8,204 bases of DNA, taken from contig JAITPS010000118.1 in assembly GCA_031289325.1 (NCBI GenBank), forward strand, positions 1 to 8,204. The letters run 5' to 3'. The position numbers and the translations under genes were made by a program. The notes under the pieces are model-generated. The model had not been told where the DNA came from and did no database searches. It saw only the letters and a list, made by a program, of their open reading frames with translations. Below are positions 1-5,489 of this stretch, piece by piece (position 1 is the first letter of the stretch; every line of letters begins with the position of its first letter). Origin of the DNA: Candidatus Methanovirga meridionalis. Its GTDB lineage: Archaea > Methanobacteriota > Methanobacteria > Methanobacteriales > Methanobacteriaceae.

Positions 1-120
1 ATAGTTAAAATTAAATAATTTAATAAAATAATAGTTAAAATTAAATAATTTAATAAAATAATAGTTAAAATTAAATAATTTAATAAAATAATAGTTAAAA
101 TTAAATAATTTAATAAAAAA
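1..120 (+). repeat. 30-bp tandem repeat, four units
   Basis: Four consecutive 30-bp units begin at 1, 31, 61 and 91, each starting ATAGTTAAAATTAAATAATT. They are identical except near the end of the last unit, where the run of A begins. The unit is an expanded version of a segment present once in other copies of the same repeat family (for example 4099-4125). The array may extend beyond the left edge. The near-identity points to recent expansion. Confidence 0.95.
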
Positions 121-121
121 A
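114..121 (-). terminator. Possible oligo-U terminator for the transporter gene
   Basis: Read on the minus strand, about 57 nt past the transporter stop, the transcript would contain a run of U preceded by AU-rich sequence. Archaeal termination commonly uses such oligo-U tracts without a required hairpin. The tract belongs to MITE copy D, so the element itself may supply the terminator. The local base composition makes chance runs likely. Confidence 0.3.
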
Positions 122-177
122 TTATCATTTCAAAATTTAAGAACTTTTTCGTAACTACTATAATAGTTTAGAATTCA

Positions 178-1515
178 TTATATTTTAAACATTAAAGAAC
201 CAAATAAAATTAATGAAACAGCTATTAAAACAATGTTAGATAAAAAGTCTGTTAAACTTGTTTCAACTGGAATTGCAACATTATCTGGATCAAAACCATT
301 AATATAGGAAAATATTGAAATACTAAATACTGCAAATGTCAAAATAGGAATTAAAATTAATCCTGATATCGTACTAATTAGTATAATTGTTATAATACTT
401 AATTGTAAAGCTCCAATAAAGTAAAGAAGACCTCCCACTAAAAGTCCTATTAATGGGTAAATAATTATTGCCAACAGTAAAATTATTTTAAAGTTTTTCA
501 TTAATTCGTCACTTAACTTATAACTTGGTTCTATTATACCTGAATGAATAGCTGATGTTAATCTTCCACTTAAAATACTGAGTAAACCACCACTTTCACC
601 TGAAAATATAGGAATTAAAGATAGAAGGCTTTGATTTGTTAGTAAAGTACTCATGAAAGCATTTAAAATTTGACCTGCTGAAATTCCCATTAATGAAGAT
701 AGAAATAAAACAGGAGTATTTTGTTTTAAAATCTTTTTTATAGTAGAACCAGAATTATAAGAAAAATAAAATGAAAGTAAGGTAAATATAATGATTAAAA
801 CACCAACTATTATCTTAAGAAATTGATTATCTATAATTAAAGTTAAATAAATTGCAAGAATTATTGAGGGTAAAGTAAATAAATCACCTAAAGCAGTGAT
901 TATTGGAATAGTTATATTATCAGGATCCCAACCATTTTGAACACTTTTAATCGGGATTATAATTGTTGCAGGTAACATTACTAAACTTGAAATCAATCCA
1001 GCGAAAGAAGATATTAGTATGAAATCAATAAAGGACATGCTATTAAAATTAAAAATCATGCATGTTACTTTAGCAAGGATTCCTAATGATATTGATAGAA
1101 TCAAAGTTAAAATAATTGAGGATTGAATATTTTGGCTTAAAATATCTGATTTTTTAAGTTCTGGAGATAAAGTACCAATATGAAGATTTGTTCCGAGTCT
1201 GGATGCTAATGCTCCATAGATATTTCCTCTCATCCCTATTGAACCTGGAATTAGAACTATTAATCCAGGAAAGCTTTCTAAATATGATGTCATATTTCCT
1301 AATATGATTCCTGCAAATAAATCTCCAAAAGCACAGATTAAAAGTCCTATTAAACCTTGTATTAATATTTGTTTATTGTTTTTTAAAAAAGATTTCCCAT
1401 TGTATTTACTAAACAAGTTTAGTCCTTTTTTACTAAGATAAATAGTTAAATTTATAAATATTGTTATTATGCTTGATATAAAACGACGAAGGAATTTCAA
1501 CAGAGTTTTTTTCAT
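178..1515 (-). CDS. MgtE/SLC41-family divalent cation transporter (two MgtE domains)
   Basis: This is an integral membrane protein of 445 residues, predicted to move Mg2+ or another divalent cation across the cytoplasmic membrane. It holds two copies of the MgtE/SLC41 membrane domain. The first has PGSIGMRGN (about 90-98) and DPDNITIP (197-204) followed by D211; the second has SGESGG (305-310) and DPDNVAIP (409-416) followed by D423. These paired acidic PDN/P...D motifs line the ion path in the family. Roughly ten hydrophobic segments are visible. The cytosolic MgtE N domain and CBS pair of bacterial MgtE are absent, as in the SLC41-like archaeal form, and length is normal for that form. The N terminus is short and basic. 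I prefer the ATG at 1515 because AGGTGA sits 5 nt before it; a GTG at 1524, three codons upstream, is the alternative. The gene lies directly downstream of a decayed IS200/IS605 element. The exact ion is inferred from the family. Confidence 0.9.
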   Translation of the reverse strand: MKKTLLKFLRRFISSIITIFINLTIYLSKKGLNLFSKYNGKSFLKNNKQILIQGLIGLLICAFGDLFAGIILGNMTSYLESFPGLIVLIPGSIGMRGNIYGALASRLGTNLHIGTLSPELKKSDILSQNIQSSIILTLILSISLGILAKVTCMIFNFNSMSFIDFILISSFAGLISSLVMLPATIIIPIKSVQNGWDPDNITIPIITALGDLFTLPSIILAIYLTLIIDNQFLKIIVGVLIIIFTLLSFYFSYNSGSTIKKILKQNTPVLFLSSLMGISAGQILNAFMSTLLTNQSLLSLIPIFSGESGGLLSILSGRLTSAIHSGIIEPSYKLSDELMKNFKIILLLAIIIYPLIGLLVGGLLYFIGALQLSIITIILISTISGLILIPILTFAVFSISIFSYINGFDPDNVAIPVETSLTDFLSNIVLIAVSLILFGSLMFKI

Positions 1516-1520
1516 CGATT

Positions 1521-1526
1521 TCACCT
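1521..1526 (-). promoter_or_regulatory. Ribosome-binding site deciding the transporter start
   Basis: The minus strand reads AGGTGA five nucleotides before ATG (1515-1513). This is a good match to the complement of archaeal 16S rRNA 3' ends. The alternative GTG start overlaps this motif and would have to use GAGG four nucleotides upstream, a tighter and weaker arrangement. Confidence 0.6.
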
Positions 1527-1568
1527 ATCCTCATTTTAATCAAATCCTTAAATAATATTTTAGAGCAA

Positions 1569-1610
1569 TTGACATACTCCCCCTAAAGAGAACGAAGATT
1601 TTTGCTTGAT
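1569..1610 (-). other. IS200/IS605 right end
   Basis: On the minus strand this reads from ATCTTCGTTCTCTTTAGG into GGGGAGTATG and ends in TCAA. CTTC can pair with GGAG (one G-U) to form an imperfect stem whose loop holds the TCTTTAGG core shared with the left end. In TnpB systems this end also encodes the 3' scaffold of the omega RNA, with the guide taken from flanking DNA just beyond TCAA, here 1568 downward. Confidence 0.7.
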
Positions 1611-1641
1611 AATCTACTGATTGAGCATGAACAAGCTAACC

Positions 1642-2219
1642 TTATAAGCACGATATTCTCATGCTATTGCCATACGGTCTTGGAATATTAAAAATTCCTA
1701 ATTTTAAGATATTGATGGCAACATTACCATCATGATCATTATTACAATCAATACAAATCCAATCACAAACATTTAAAGATCATTCAGCATCATAATCATT
1801 ATTATTATATGTATATCAATATTTACAGCACATCTTAGAAGTTTTGGTTGTAATTTCATCAACTTCATGATATTACGACCATACCAATCAGACTTATATT
1901 CTAATTGATATTTGACCTCAAACCAAGAAGTATTAGTTGTTTCAATAATTAGTTTCTTATTTTTAAGACCTAATTGACTGAATACATTACCTACAAAGAT
2001 ATTATCATATTTTTAACTATTTGGATTAATTTCATGAATCTATATCACTACATCCATGGACTAAATGATTCCAAGCACATTGGCACTTTAATTGAATTTT
2101 TGAGCAATTATTACTTATATAAATACATTTAGCCATTTAAGAGTTTAATGAGCCACAAACTTTAATCCAACCTATTTTAGGCAACCAAACTTTATTATTT
2201 TCTAAATTAATCTTTTTAG
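1642..2219 (-). pseudogene. tnpB: tnpB (IS605 OrfB) pseudogene, 5'-truncated and frameshifted
   Basis: This is a remnant of the RNA-guided nuclease TnpB carried by IS200/IS605 elements. Recognisable pieces, in order on the minus strand: NNKVWLPKIGWIKV (about 2200-2160, N-terminal barrel); YDNIFVGNVFSQLGLKNKK and SWFEVKYQLEYKSDWYGRN (about 2010-1870, before the zinc ribbon); then TSKMCCKY and DWICIDCNNDHDGNVAINIL (about 1855-1705, zinc ribbon and final RuvC motif). The first and last pieces share one frame and the middle piece is in another, so there are at least two frameshifts. Two in-frame TGA codons break the zinc ribbon. The DRDxNAA motif is reduced to DGNVA. The first hundred or so codons and the first RuvC Asp motif are missing; the gene now begins at an inserted MITE tip. 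The remnant ends with TAA at 1642-1644. It is not functional. Confidence 0.88.
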
Positions 2220-2417
2220 TAGTGGTTTTATTTTTTGAATAATAATTTTTTTTTATTAAGTTATTTAATTTTAAATTTTCTTTTATGAAAGCCCACAATT
2301 TTAAATTTTAAATAATATTAATATATTTTGATTAATATAACTAATTTTAAATTAATATTTTTTAATAATATTTATTTTTAAAAAAGTTATTTATTAAGAG
2401 TTTAATCAAAACCAATA
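2220..2417 (-). mobile_element. MITE-like element (copy R), inserted in the tnpB element
   Basis: This is a 198-bp copy of the dispersed repeat family in reverse orientation. Read on the minus strand it begins TATTGGTTTTGAT at 2417 with TA just outside (2418-2419). It then follows copy A closely through CTTAATAAATAAC, TATTATTAAAAAATATTAAT, a single unexpanded version of the 46-bp unit, and TTTAAAATTAAATAA. It ends with the reverse of TAGTGG at 2220. The right inverted repeat has lost about 14 bp relative to copy D. It separates the IS left end from the surviving tnpB segment, so it inserted into the element or marks the deletion point that removed the 5' end of tnpB. It has no coding capacity. 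Confidence 0.72.
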
Positions 2418-2428
2418 TATATAGTTTT

Positions 2429-2461
2429 AATACGACCCATTCCTAAAGAAGACGAGGTATT
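2429..2461 (-). other. IS200/IS605 left-end hairpin
   Basis: On the minus strand AATAC (2461-2457) pairs with GTATT (2433-2429). The stem extends through CTC opposite GGG with a two-base TC bulge. The loop region contains TCTTCTTTAGG, the core shared with the right end. Imperfect, bulged subterminal hairpins recognised by the Y1 transposase are typical of this family. Confidence 0.65.
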
Positions 2462-2544
2462 CTTTAATTAGATAATAAAAATTTCATTTTTACCAAACCT
2501 TTCATTAAACTATATTTAAAATAATTAAATAAAAGCTAAATTCA

Positions 2545-3303
2545 TTACTCTAAATTGAAGTGCTTATTTTTTAAATCTTTTTCATGTTTATTTAATTTCA
2601 CTATAAGTTCTGCAATAAAACCATCTAATAAAATACTGGATAATACCTCAAATATAGTGCTAGTATGCAGTAATTCTAAATAATCAGCATTTTCTTCATA
2701 GGAATTATGCTCCAGGTAATCATTATTCAAATCAATTTTTCTCAGATTCAAAATAATATCAGATAATTTAGCTATTTTAGAGTTAGGATTAGAAGTTAAA
2801 AGTAAAACTTTACAACCAATATCTTTGGCATTTTTAGCATTTACTGATCCAATTGTTGATTCACCATGCTCTGATATAATAATTAGACAATCTTTTTTAC
2901 TGATATGATGTGGTGTTATTTCATCCATAATAAATGAATTTAAACTCAAATGGACTAATCTCATACAGAAAGCACAACATATTAATTTCGATTTTCCTGA
3001 ACCTGTGATAAAAATAGTCTCTGAAGAAAGTATTGTTTTAATGAATTCGTTGATAAGACTTAAATCTAAATGTTTAGCAATATATTTTAAATTATCAAGT
3101 ATTTTTTCAATACTAACAGTGATTAAATGATATTTTTCATGGTATTCATTACTTTTCATATATTTAATACTGTTAGAATCAATAGCAGAATCAATTTCAT
3201 TTTTTTTAATAATAAGATTACATTTACTACATTTTAAGTATGATGATTTAGATAATCCTAATGTTCTTAATGGATGTTTACAATTTGTACAAATAAAAAC
3301 CAT
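2545..3303 (-). CDS. Zinc-ribbon SIS-domain protein, 6-phospho-3-hexuloisomerase-like
   Basis: This 252-residue soluble protein has two parts. Residues 1-30 form a small zinc ribbon, with CxxC at 5-8 and CxxC at 25-28. Residues about 60-252 form a SIS sugar-phosphate isomerase fold closest in pattern to archaeal 6-phospho-3-hexuloisomerase (PHI/HxlB): FITGSGKS (98-105), CMRLVHL (113-119), LTSNPNS (169-175), STIFE (215-219) and the C-terminal KNKHFNLE, matching the family's usual RHANLE end. PHI interconverts hexulose 6-phosphate and fructose 6-phosphate in the ribulose monophosphate pathway, which archaea use to make ribose phosphates. Two points are odd. The usual GAGRSG is GSGKSK, and the phosphate-binding SGSGET is SEHGES (144-149), so activity may be altered or lost. 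Canonical PHI is about 180-200 residues and lacks a zinc ribbon; the extension could bind nucleic acid or protein. The start is ATG at 3303, with GGGGG 12 nt upstream, a loose spacing. No hexulose-phosphate synthase gene lies nearby. Confidence 0.8.
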   Translation of the reverse strand: MVFICTNCKHPLRTLGLSKSSYLKCSKCNLIIKKNEIDSAIDSNSIKYMKSNEYHEKYHLITVSIEKILDNLKYIAKHLDLSLINEFIKTILSSETIFITGSGKSKLICCAFCMRLVHLSLNSFIMDEITPHHISKKDCLIIISEHGESTIGSVNAKNAKDIGCKVLLLTSNPNSKIAKLSDIILNLRKIDLNNDYLEHNSYEENADYLELLHTSTIFEVLSSILLDGFIAELIVKLNKHEKDLKNKHFNLE

Positions 3304-3352
3304 TTAATATCATATCCCCCATTTTATTATTTAAAAAATATTCATTGAAAAC

Positions 3353-3416
3353 ATTTATTTTAAAAACATGAAATTAAAAAAGTAAATTAAAAGATATTAG
3401 ATGTTTTAAAATAAAT
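3353..3416. repeat. Long inverted repeat upstream of the SIS gene
   Basis: ATTTATTTTAAAAACAT (3353-3369) and ATGTTTTAAAATAAAT (3401-3416) are reverse complements apart from one extra A, enclosing 31 bp. The structure lies about 50-113 bp before the SIS start codon, where a promoter or leader would be. It could be an operator, an RNA hairpin or a decayed small mobile element. It is AT-only apart from one C/G, so chance contributes. Confidence 0.55.
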
Positions 3417-3539
3417 ATAATGTGAATTGATGAATATTATTAAGTTAATGTATAAAGGAATTTTTCCTATGAATTATATTAGTTTTGATAAAGTTCTTGA
3501 TAAATAACATTTTTTAAAAATAATTATTATTAAAAAATA

Positions 3540-3692
3540 TTAATTTAAAATTATTTATATTAATTAGAATAAATTTATATTAATTAAAATTTAAAATTAT
3601 TTATATTAATCAGAATAAATTTATATTAATTAAAATTTAAAATTATTTATATTAATCAGAATAAATTTATATTAATTAAAATTTAAAATTAT
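3540..3692 (+). repeat. 46-bp tandem repeat, about 3.3 units
   Basis: The marker AGAATAAATTTATATTAATT recurs at 3566, 3612 and 3658, an exact period of 46. Units two and three are identical; the first differs slightly (TTAG for TCAG). The corresponding segment occurs once in copy R, so the array is a local expansion inside copy A. Confidence 0.95.
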
Positions 3693-3730
3693 GGATTTTT
3701 ATAAATTGGTATTTAAAATTAAATAATTTA
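3676..3730 (+). repeat. 55-bp direct repeat, first copy (second at 4062-4116)
   Basis: This segment, beginning TTAAAATTTAAAATTATGG, is identical to 4062-4116, 386 bp away. Identity ends at 3730/3731, precisely the left tip of element B, which fixes that boundary independently of the inverted repeat. Confidence 0.95.
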
Positions 3731-3990
3731 TAGTGGTTTTGATAAAGTTCTTAATAAATGATTTTTTTAAAATGAATATTAATAAAAGATATTAATTTAT
3801 AATTATTTAAAAAAAATTATAGTCATTATTTTTAAAAATGAAGAAATAAAAATTATTATTTAAAAAATTAATTCAATATTAATTTGGAATTTTTAAACAG
3901 GTGAATGAATTCTCCTAAGTTGAAAATAAATTTTCAACAATAAGATATTTAAAAATAAGTGATTAATTAAAAACATTTTTTCCACCACTA
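3731..3990 (+). mobile_element. Complete MITE-like element (copy B), 260 bp, TA-flanked
   Basis: The left end is TAGTGGTTTTGATAAAGTTC. The right end, reversed, is TAGTGGTGGAAAAAATG and continues TTTTTAATTAATCACTTATT, in line with the left continuation TTCTTAATAAATGATTTTTT. TA lies directly outside both tips (3729-3730 and 3991-3992), consistent with TA target duplication as used by IS630/Tc1-mariner-type transposases. There is no open reading frame of note, so the element would be non-autonomous. The left 105 bp align with copy C at the right edge of the window. Assignment to a transposase family is inference. Confidence 0.72.
3919..3938. repeat. Perfect 20-bp palindrome inside copy B
   Basis: GTTGAAAAT, two bases AA, then ATTTTCAAC form a perfect 9-bp dyad. 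No U-tract follows directly, so it is not an obvious terminator. It may be an operator-like site or a cruciform. A similar half-site (CTTAAGTTGACAG) occurs at 4257-4269. Confidence 0.8.
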
Positions 3991-4010
3991 TAATCAAGTT
4001 GTATTTATAT

Positions 4011-4078
4011 TATTTAAAATTTAAAATTATATTTTATTTAAAATTTAAAATTATATTTTATTTAAAATTTAAAATTAT
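4011..4078 (+). repeat. 24-bp tandem repeat, about three units
   Basis: TTTAAAATTTAAAATTAT starts at 4013, 4037 and 4061, an exact period of 24, joined by ATTTTA. The array sits just before the second 55-bp repeat. It is an expansion of a segment present once before the first 55-bp copy. Confidence 0.95.
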
Positions 4079-4169
4079 GGATTTTTATAAATTGGTATTT
4101 AAAATTAAATAATTTAATAAAAAAAATTTATCTTTCAAAATTTAAGAACTTTTCCATGTGCTGCTAAAT

Positions 4170-4295
4170 TAAGAATTTTTGATTAAAATTTCTACTAAAA
4201 TCTTGTTTATAAAAGCTCTATTTTTAATTTCAACCCAAATTTAAAAAAATAATTTTCTTAAGTTGACAGCATCGAGAACTTTTCCATAACAACTA
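4170..4295 (+). mobile_element. Possible short MITE-like element (copy F)
   Basis: The right tip is clear: reversed, it reads TAGTTGTTATGGAAAAGTTC, with TA outside it (4296-4297). The left partner is weak: TAAGAATTTTTGATTAAAAT at 4170, resembling the family's left tip with several differences, directly after copy A. The interior is unlike the other copies. The right end is well supported; the extent is not. Confidence 0.4.
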
Positions 4296-4316
4296 TATAT
4301 TAAGTTCAACCAATAT

Positions 4317-4343
4317 AAAAAAGATAAAATTAATAAGAAAAAA
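4317..4343 (-). terminator. Oligo-U terminator region after top6A
   Basis: On the minus strand two runs of six U (from 4343-4338 and 4322-4317) occur 39-65 nt past the top6A stop codon, separated by AU-rich sequence without a clear hairpin. This fits archaeal U-tract termination of the top6BA transcript before the repeat-filled gap. Confidence 0.4.
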
Positions 4344-4381
4344 TATCATGCTGTATTACAAAATAATTTTTTAATTTTGAG

Positions 4382-5467
4382 TTAATCATCCATAGCATCT
4401 AATTTTTCTGGGAAATAGGTATCAACAACATATTCAAGACCATACTTAGAAAATGCTTGCTGTTCTGCCTTTTTACCAATTTCTAACATTTTTTTAATCT
4501 CATTTTGCCAATGTTCACTTTTGTATCTTGGATCTTTAGCTAATTCCTTTAATCTTAAAACATCAATTTCTTTTAAGTCATCTGTTGGAAGTTCATAGTT
4601 GACAATGTCACTTGCAGTAACACCTAAAAATTTAGCATCAGGAGTAGCTAAATCGTGATTAACATGAGCAAGTTTTGCACTACCTGAAATAATGACCATA
4701 GCTATATGGAAGCCCCATGGATCTCCATCGTTACAAATGTAGACAGGTAAATTTAACTCTTGATTAACTCTTTTTAAAAATCTTCTTGTAGCACGAGCAG
4801 CTTGTCCTTTAAGACCTACGATTAAAGTGTCGAACTTTTTATATGCATTTTCTTGAACCATTCTATGAAACATCCCCATTGTTTCAACAGCTATTACTCT
4901 TTTAACATTATGTTCAACAAAGTTTACTTCATCAATAGTTGGTGATATTGTATAACCAGATTTACCTGATTTCAATCCATTAATTTCAACATCCCCTTCT
5001 CTAAATATAATATCTCCATAAACTGATGCACCATCTTCTTCTGGCATTAATCCTAAGTCTTCACGAGAAGACCCTATTGTAACCTCTAAATCTTCTGAAA
5101 GGATATTAGATTCCTGTTGGTTTGCGAAAGGCATTCCCCAACCTTCACTAACATAATACATCTCCCTTAATGTAGCTGTTTTCTCAGTGTTAACAAGATT
5201 TTTACAGAAATTAGAAACAAACATCATTTGTCCAATTTTTCTAATCTGCTTAACATTACCAATAGATCTTTTACCATATCTATCCCCTAAAATAAAATGC
5301 CTTTTATCTTCATCATAAACAATATTTGATGTTCCTCGGGAAGGCACTTTAATAGAAGGAATTTCTTGTTTATGAACATCATCAATTATTGTTTGACCAA
5401 GACCTTTAAGTTTATTCAATGTAATCGCTTTTCTTTCACTAATATTAACATTTTTAACTTCACTCAT
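4382..5467 (-). CDS. top6A: DNA topoisomerase VI subunit A
   Basis: This is the DNA-cleaving subunit of the type IIB topoisomerase, an A2B2 enzyme that passes one duplex through a double-strand break to relax and decatenate DNA; it is the archaeal relative of eukaryotic Spo11. The protein has 361 residues, normal for the family. The N-terminal winged-helix (CAP-like) domain carries the nucleophile region LREMYY (100-105), with Y105 the likely catalytic tyrosine. The Toprim domain follows, with the metal ligands E195 (in VIAVE) and D247/D249 (in NDGDPWGFHI). A conserved ATPDAKFLGVTASDI stretch lies near 275-290. The start is ATG, with GGGTGA six nucleotides upstream. The gene begins 22 bp after the top6B stop, so the two subunits are co-transcribed in the usual B-then-A order. 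Nothing suggests damage. Confidence 0.98.
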   Translation of the reverse strand: MSEVKNVNISERKAITLNKLKGLGQTIIDDVHKQEIPSIKVPSRGTSNIVYDEDKRHFILGDRYGKRSIGNVKQIRKIGQMMFVSNFCKNLVNTEKTATLREMYYVSEGWGMPFANQQESNILSEDLEVTIGSSREDLGLMPEEDGASVYGDIIFREGDVEINGLKSGKSGYTISPTIDEVNFVEHNVKRVIAVETMGMFHRMVQENAYKKFDTLIVGLKGQAARATRRFLKRVNQELNLPVYICNDGDPWGFHIAMVIISGSAKLAHVNHDLATPDAKFLGVTASDIVNYELPTDDLKEIDVLRLKELAKDPRYKSEHWQNEIKKMLEIGKKAEQQAFSKYGLEYVVDTYFPEKLDAMDD

Positions 5468-5473
5468 AATTAT

Positions 5474-5479
5474 TCACCC
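5474..5479 (-). promoter_or_regulatory. Ribosome-binding site of top6A
   Basis: The minus strand has GGGTGA six nucleotides before the ATG at 5467, inside the 22-bp gap after top6B. The site supports this start and independent translation initiation within the operon. Confidence 0.7.
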
Positions 5480-5489
5480 AATGTTTTTA

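Larger units (their letters stand above)
1..160 (+). mobile_element. MITE-like element, right end (copy D), runs off the left edge
   Basis: This is the right-hand part of a non-coding dispersed repeat found several times in this window. The terminal inverted repeat ends in AACTACTA at 154-160 and is followed by TA (161-162). Reversed, the end reads TAGTAGTTACGAAAAAGTTC, matching the left tip of copy B (TAGTGGTTTTGATAAAGTTC). Inside the tip, 118-150 matches 4115-4153 of copy A in order: an A-run, then TTTCAAAATTTAAGAAC. The body is expanded into a 30-bp tandem array. The tip lies only 17 bp beyond the transporter stop codon. The left end is outside the window, so length is unknown. There is no coding capacity. 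Confidence 0.7.
1569..2470 (-). mobile_element. Decayed IS200/IS605 (IS1341-like) element remnant
   Basis: The element is read on the minus strand. Its left end is near 2429-2470, with an imperfect hairpin. Its right end is at 1569, finishing GGGGGAGTATGTCAA; TCAA is the cleavage tetranucleotide type used at right ends by IS608-like members. Both ends carry the same core, TCGT..TCTTTAGG (left 2454-2439, right 1598-1582), as expected of subterminal hairpin sites. Between them lie a broken tnpB and an inserted MITE copy (2220-2417). No tnpA (Y1 transposase) is visible. The left boundary is approximate. The element is certainly inactive. Confidence 0.85.
3477..4166 (+). mobile_element. MITE-like element or merged pair (copy A), interrupted by copy B
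   Basis: The left tip is TATTAGTTTTGATAAAG, with TA immediately before it (3475-3476). The right tip, reversed, is TAGCAGCACATGGAAAAGTTC (4166 inward). The left part follows copy R base for base over long stretches. The body contains a 46-bp array (3540-3692) and a 24-bp array (4011-4078). A 55-bp segment, 3676-3730, recurs identically at 4062-4116, and the first copy stops exactly where element B begins (3731). The stretch is therefore either one element with an internal duplication into which B inserted, or two elements joined at B with their facing ends lost. No open reading frame is present. Confidence 0.65.

Noticed and set aside
1642..2219. Stop-codon readthrough (TGA as Trp or Cys) in tnpB
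   Set aside because: The gene also has frameshifts, a lost 5' end and a deleted RuvC motif, so the TGA codons are ordinary decay.
3540..3692. CRISPR-like 46-bp periodicity
   Set aside because: The whole 46-bp unit is repeated, including the part that would be the spacer, and no cas genes are present.
3906..3944. 12-codon frame after AGGTGA
   Set aside because: AGGTGA abuts the ATG with no spacer, the frame is tiny, and it lies inside a non-coding mobile repeat across the palindrome.
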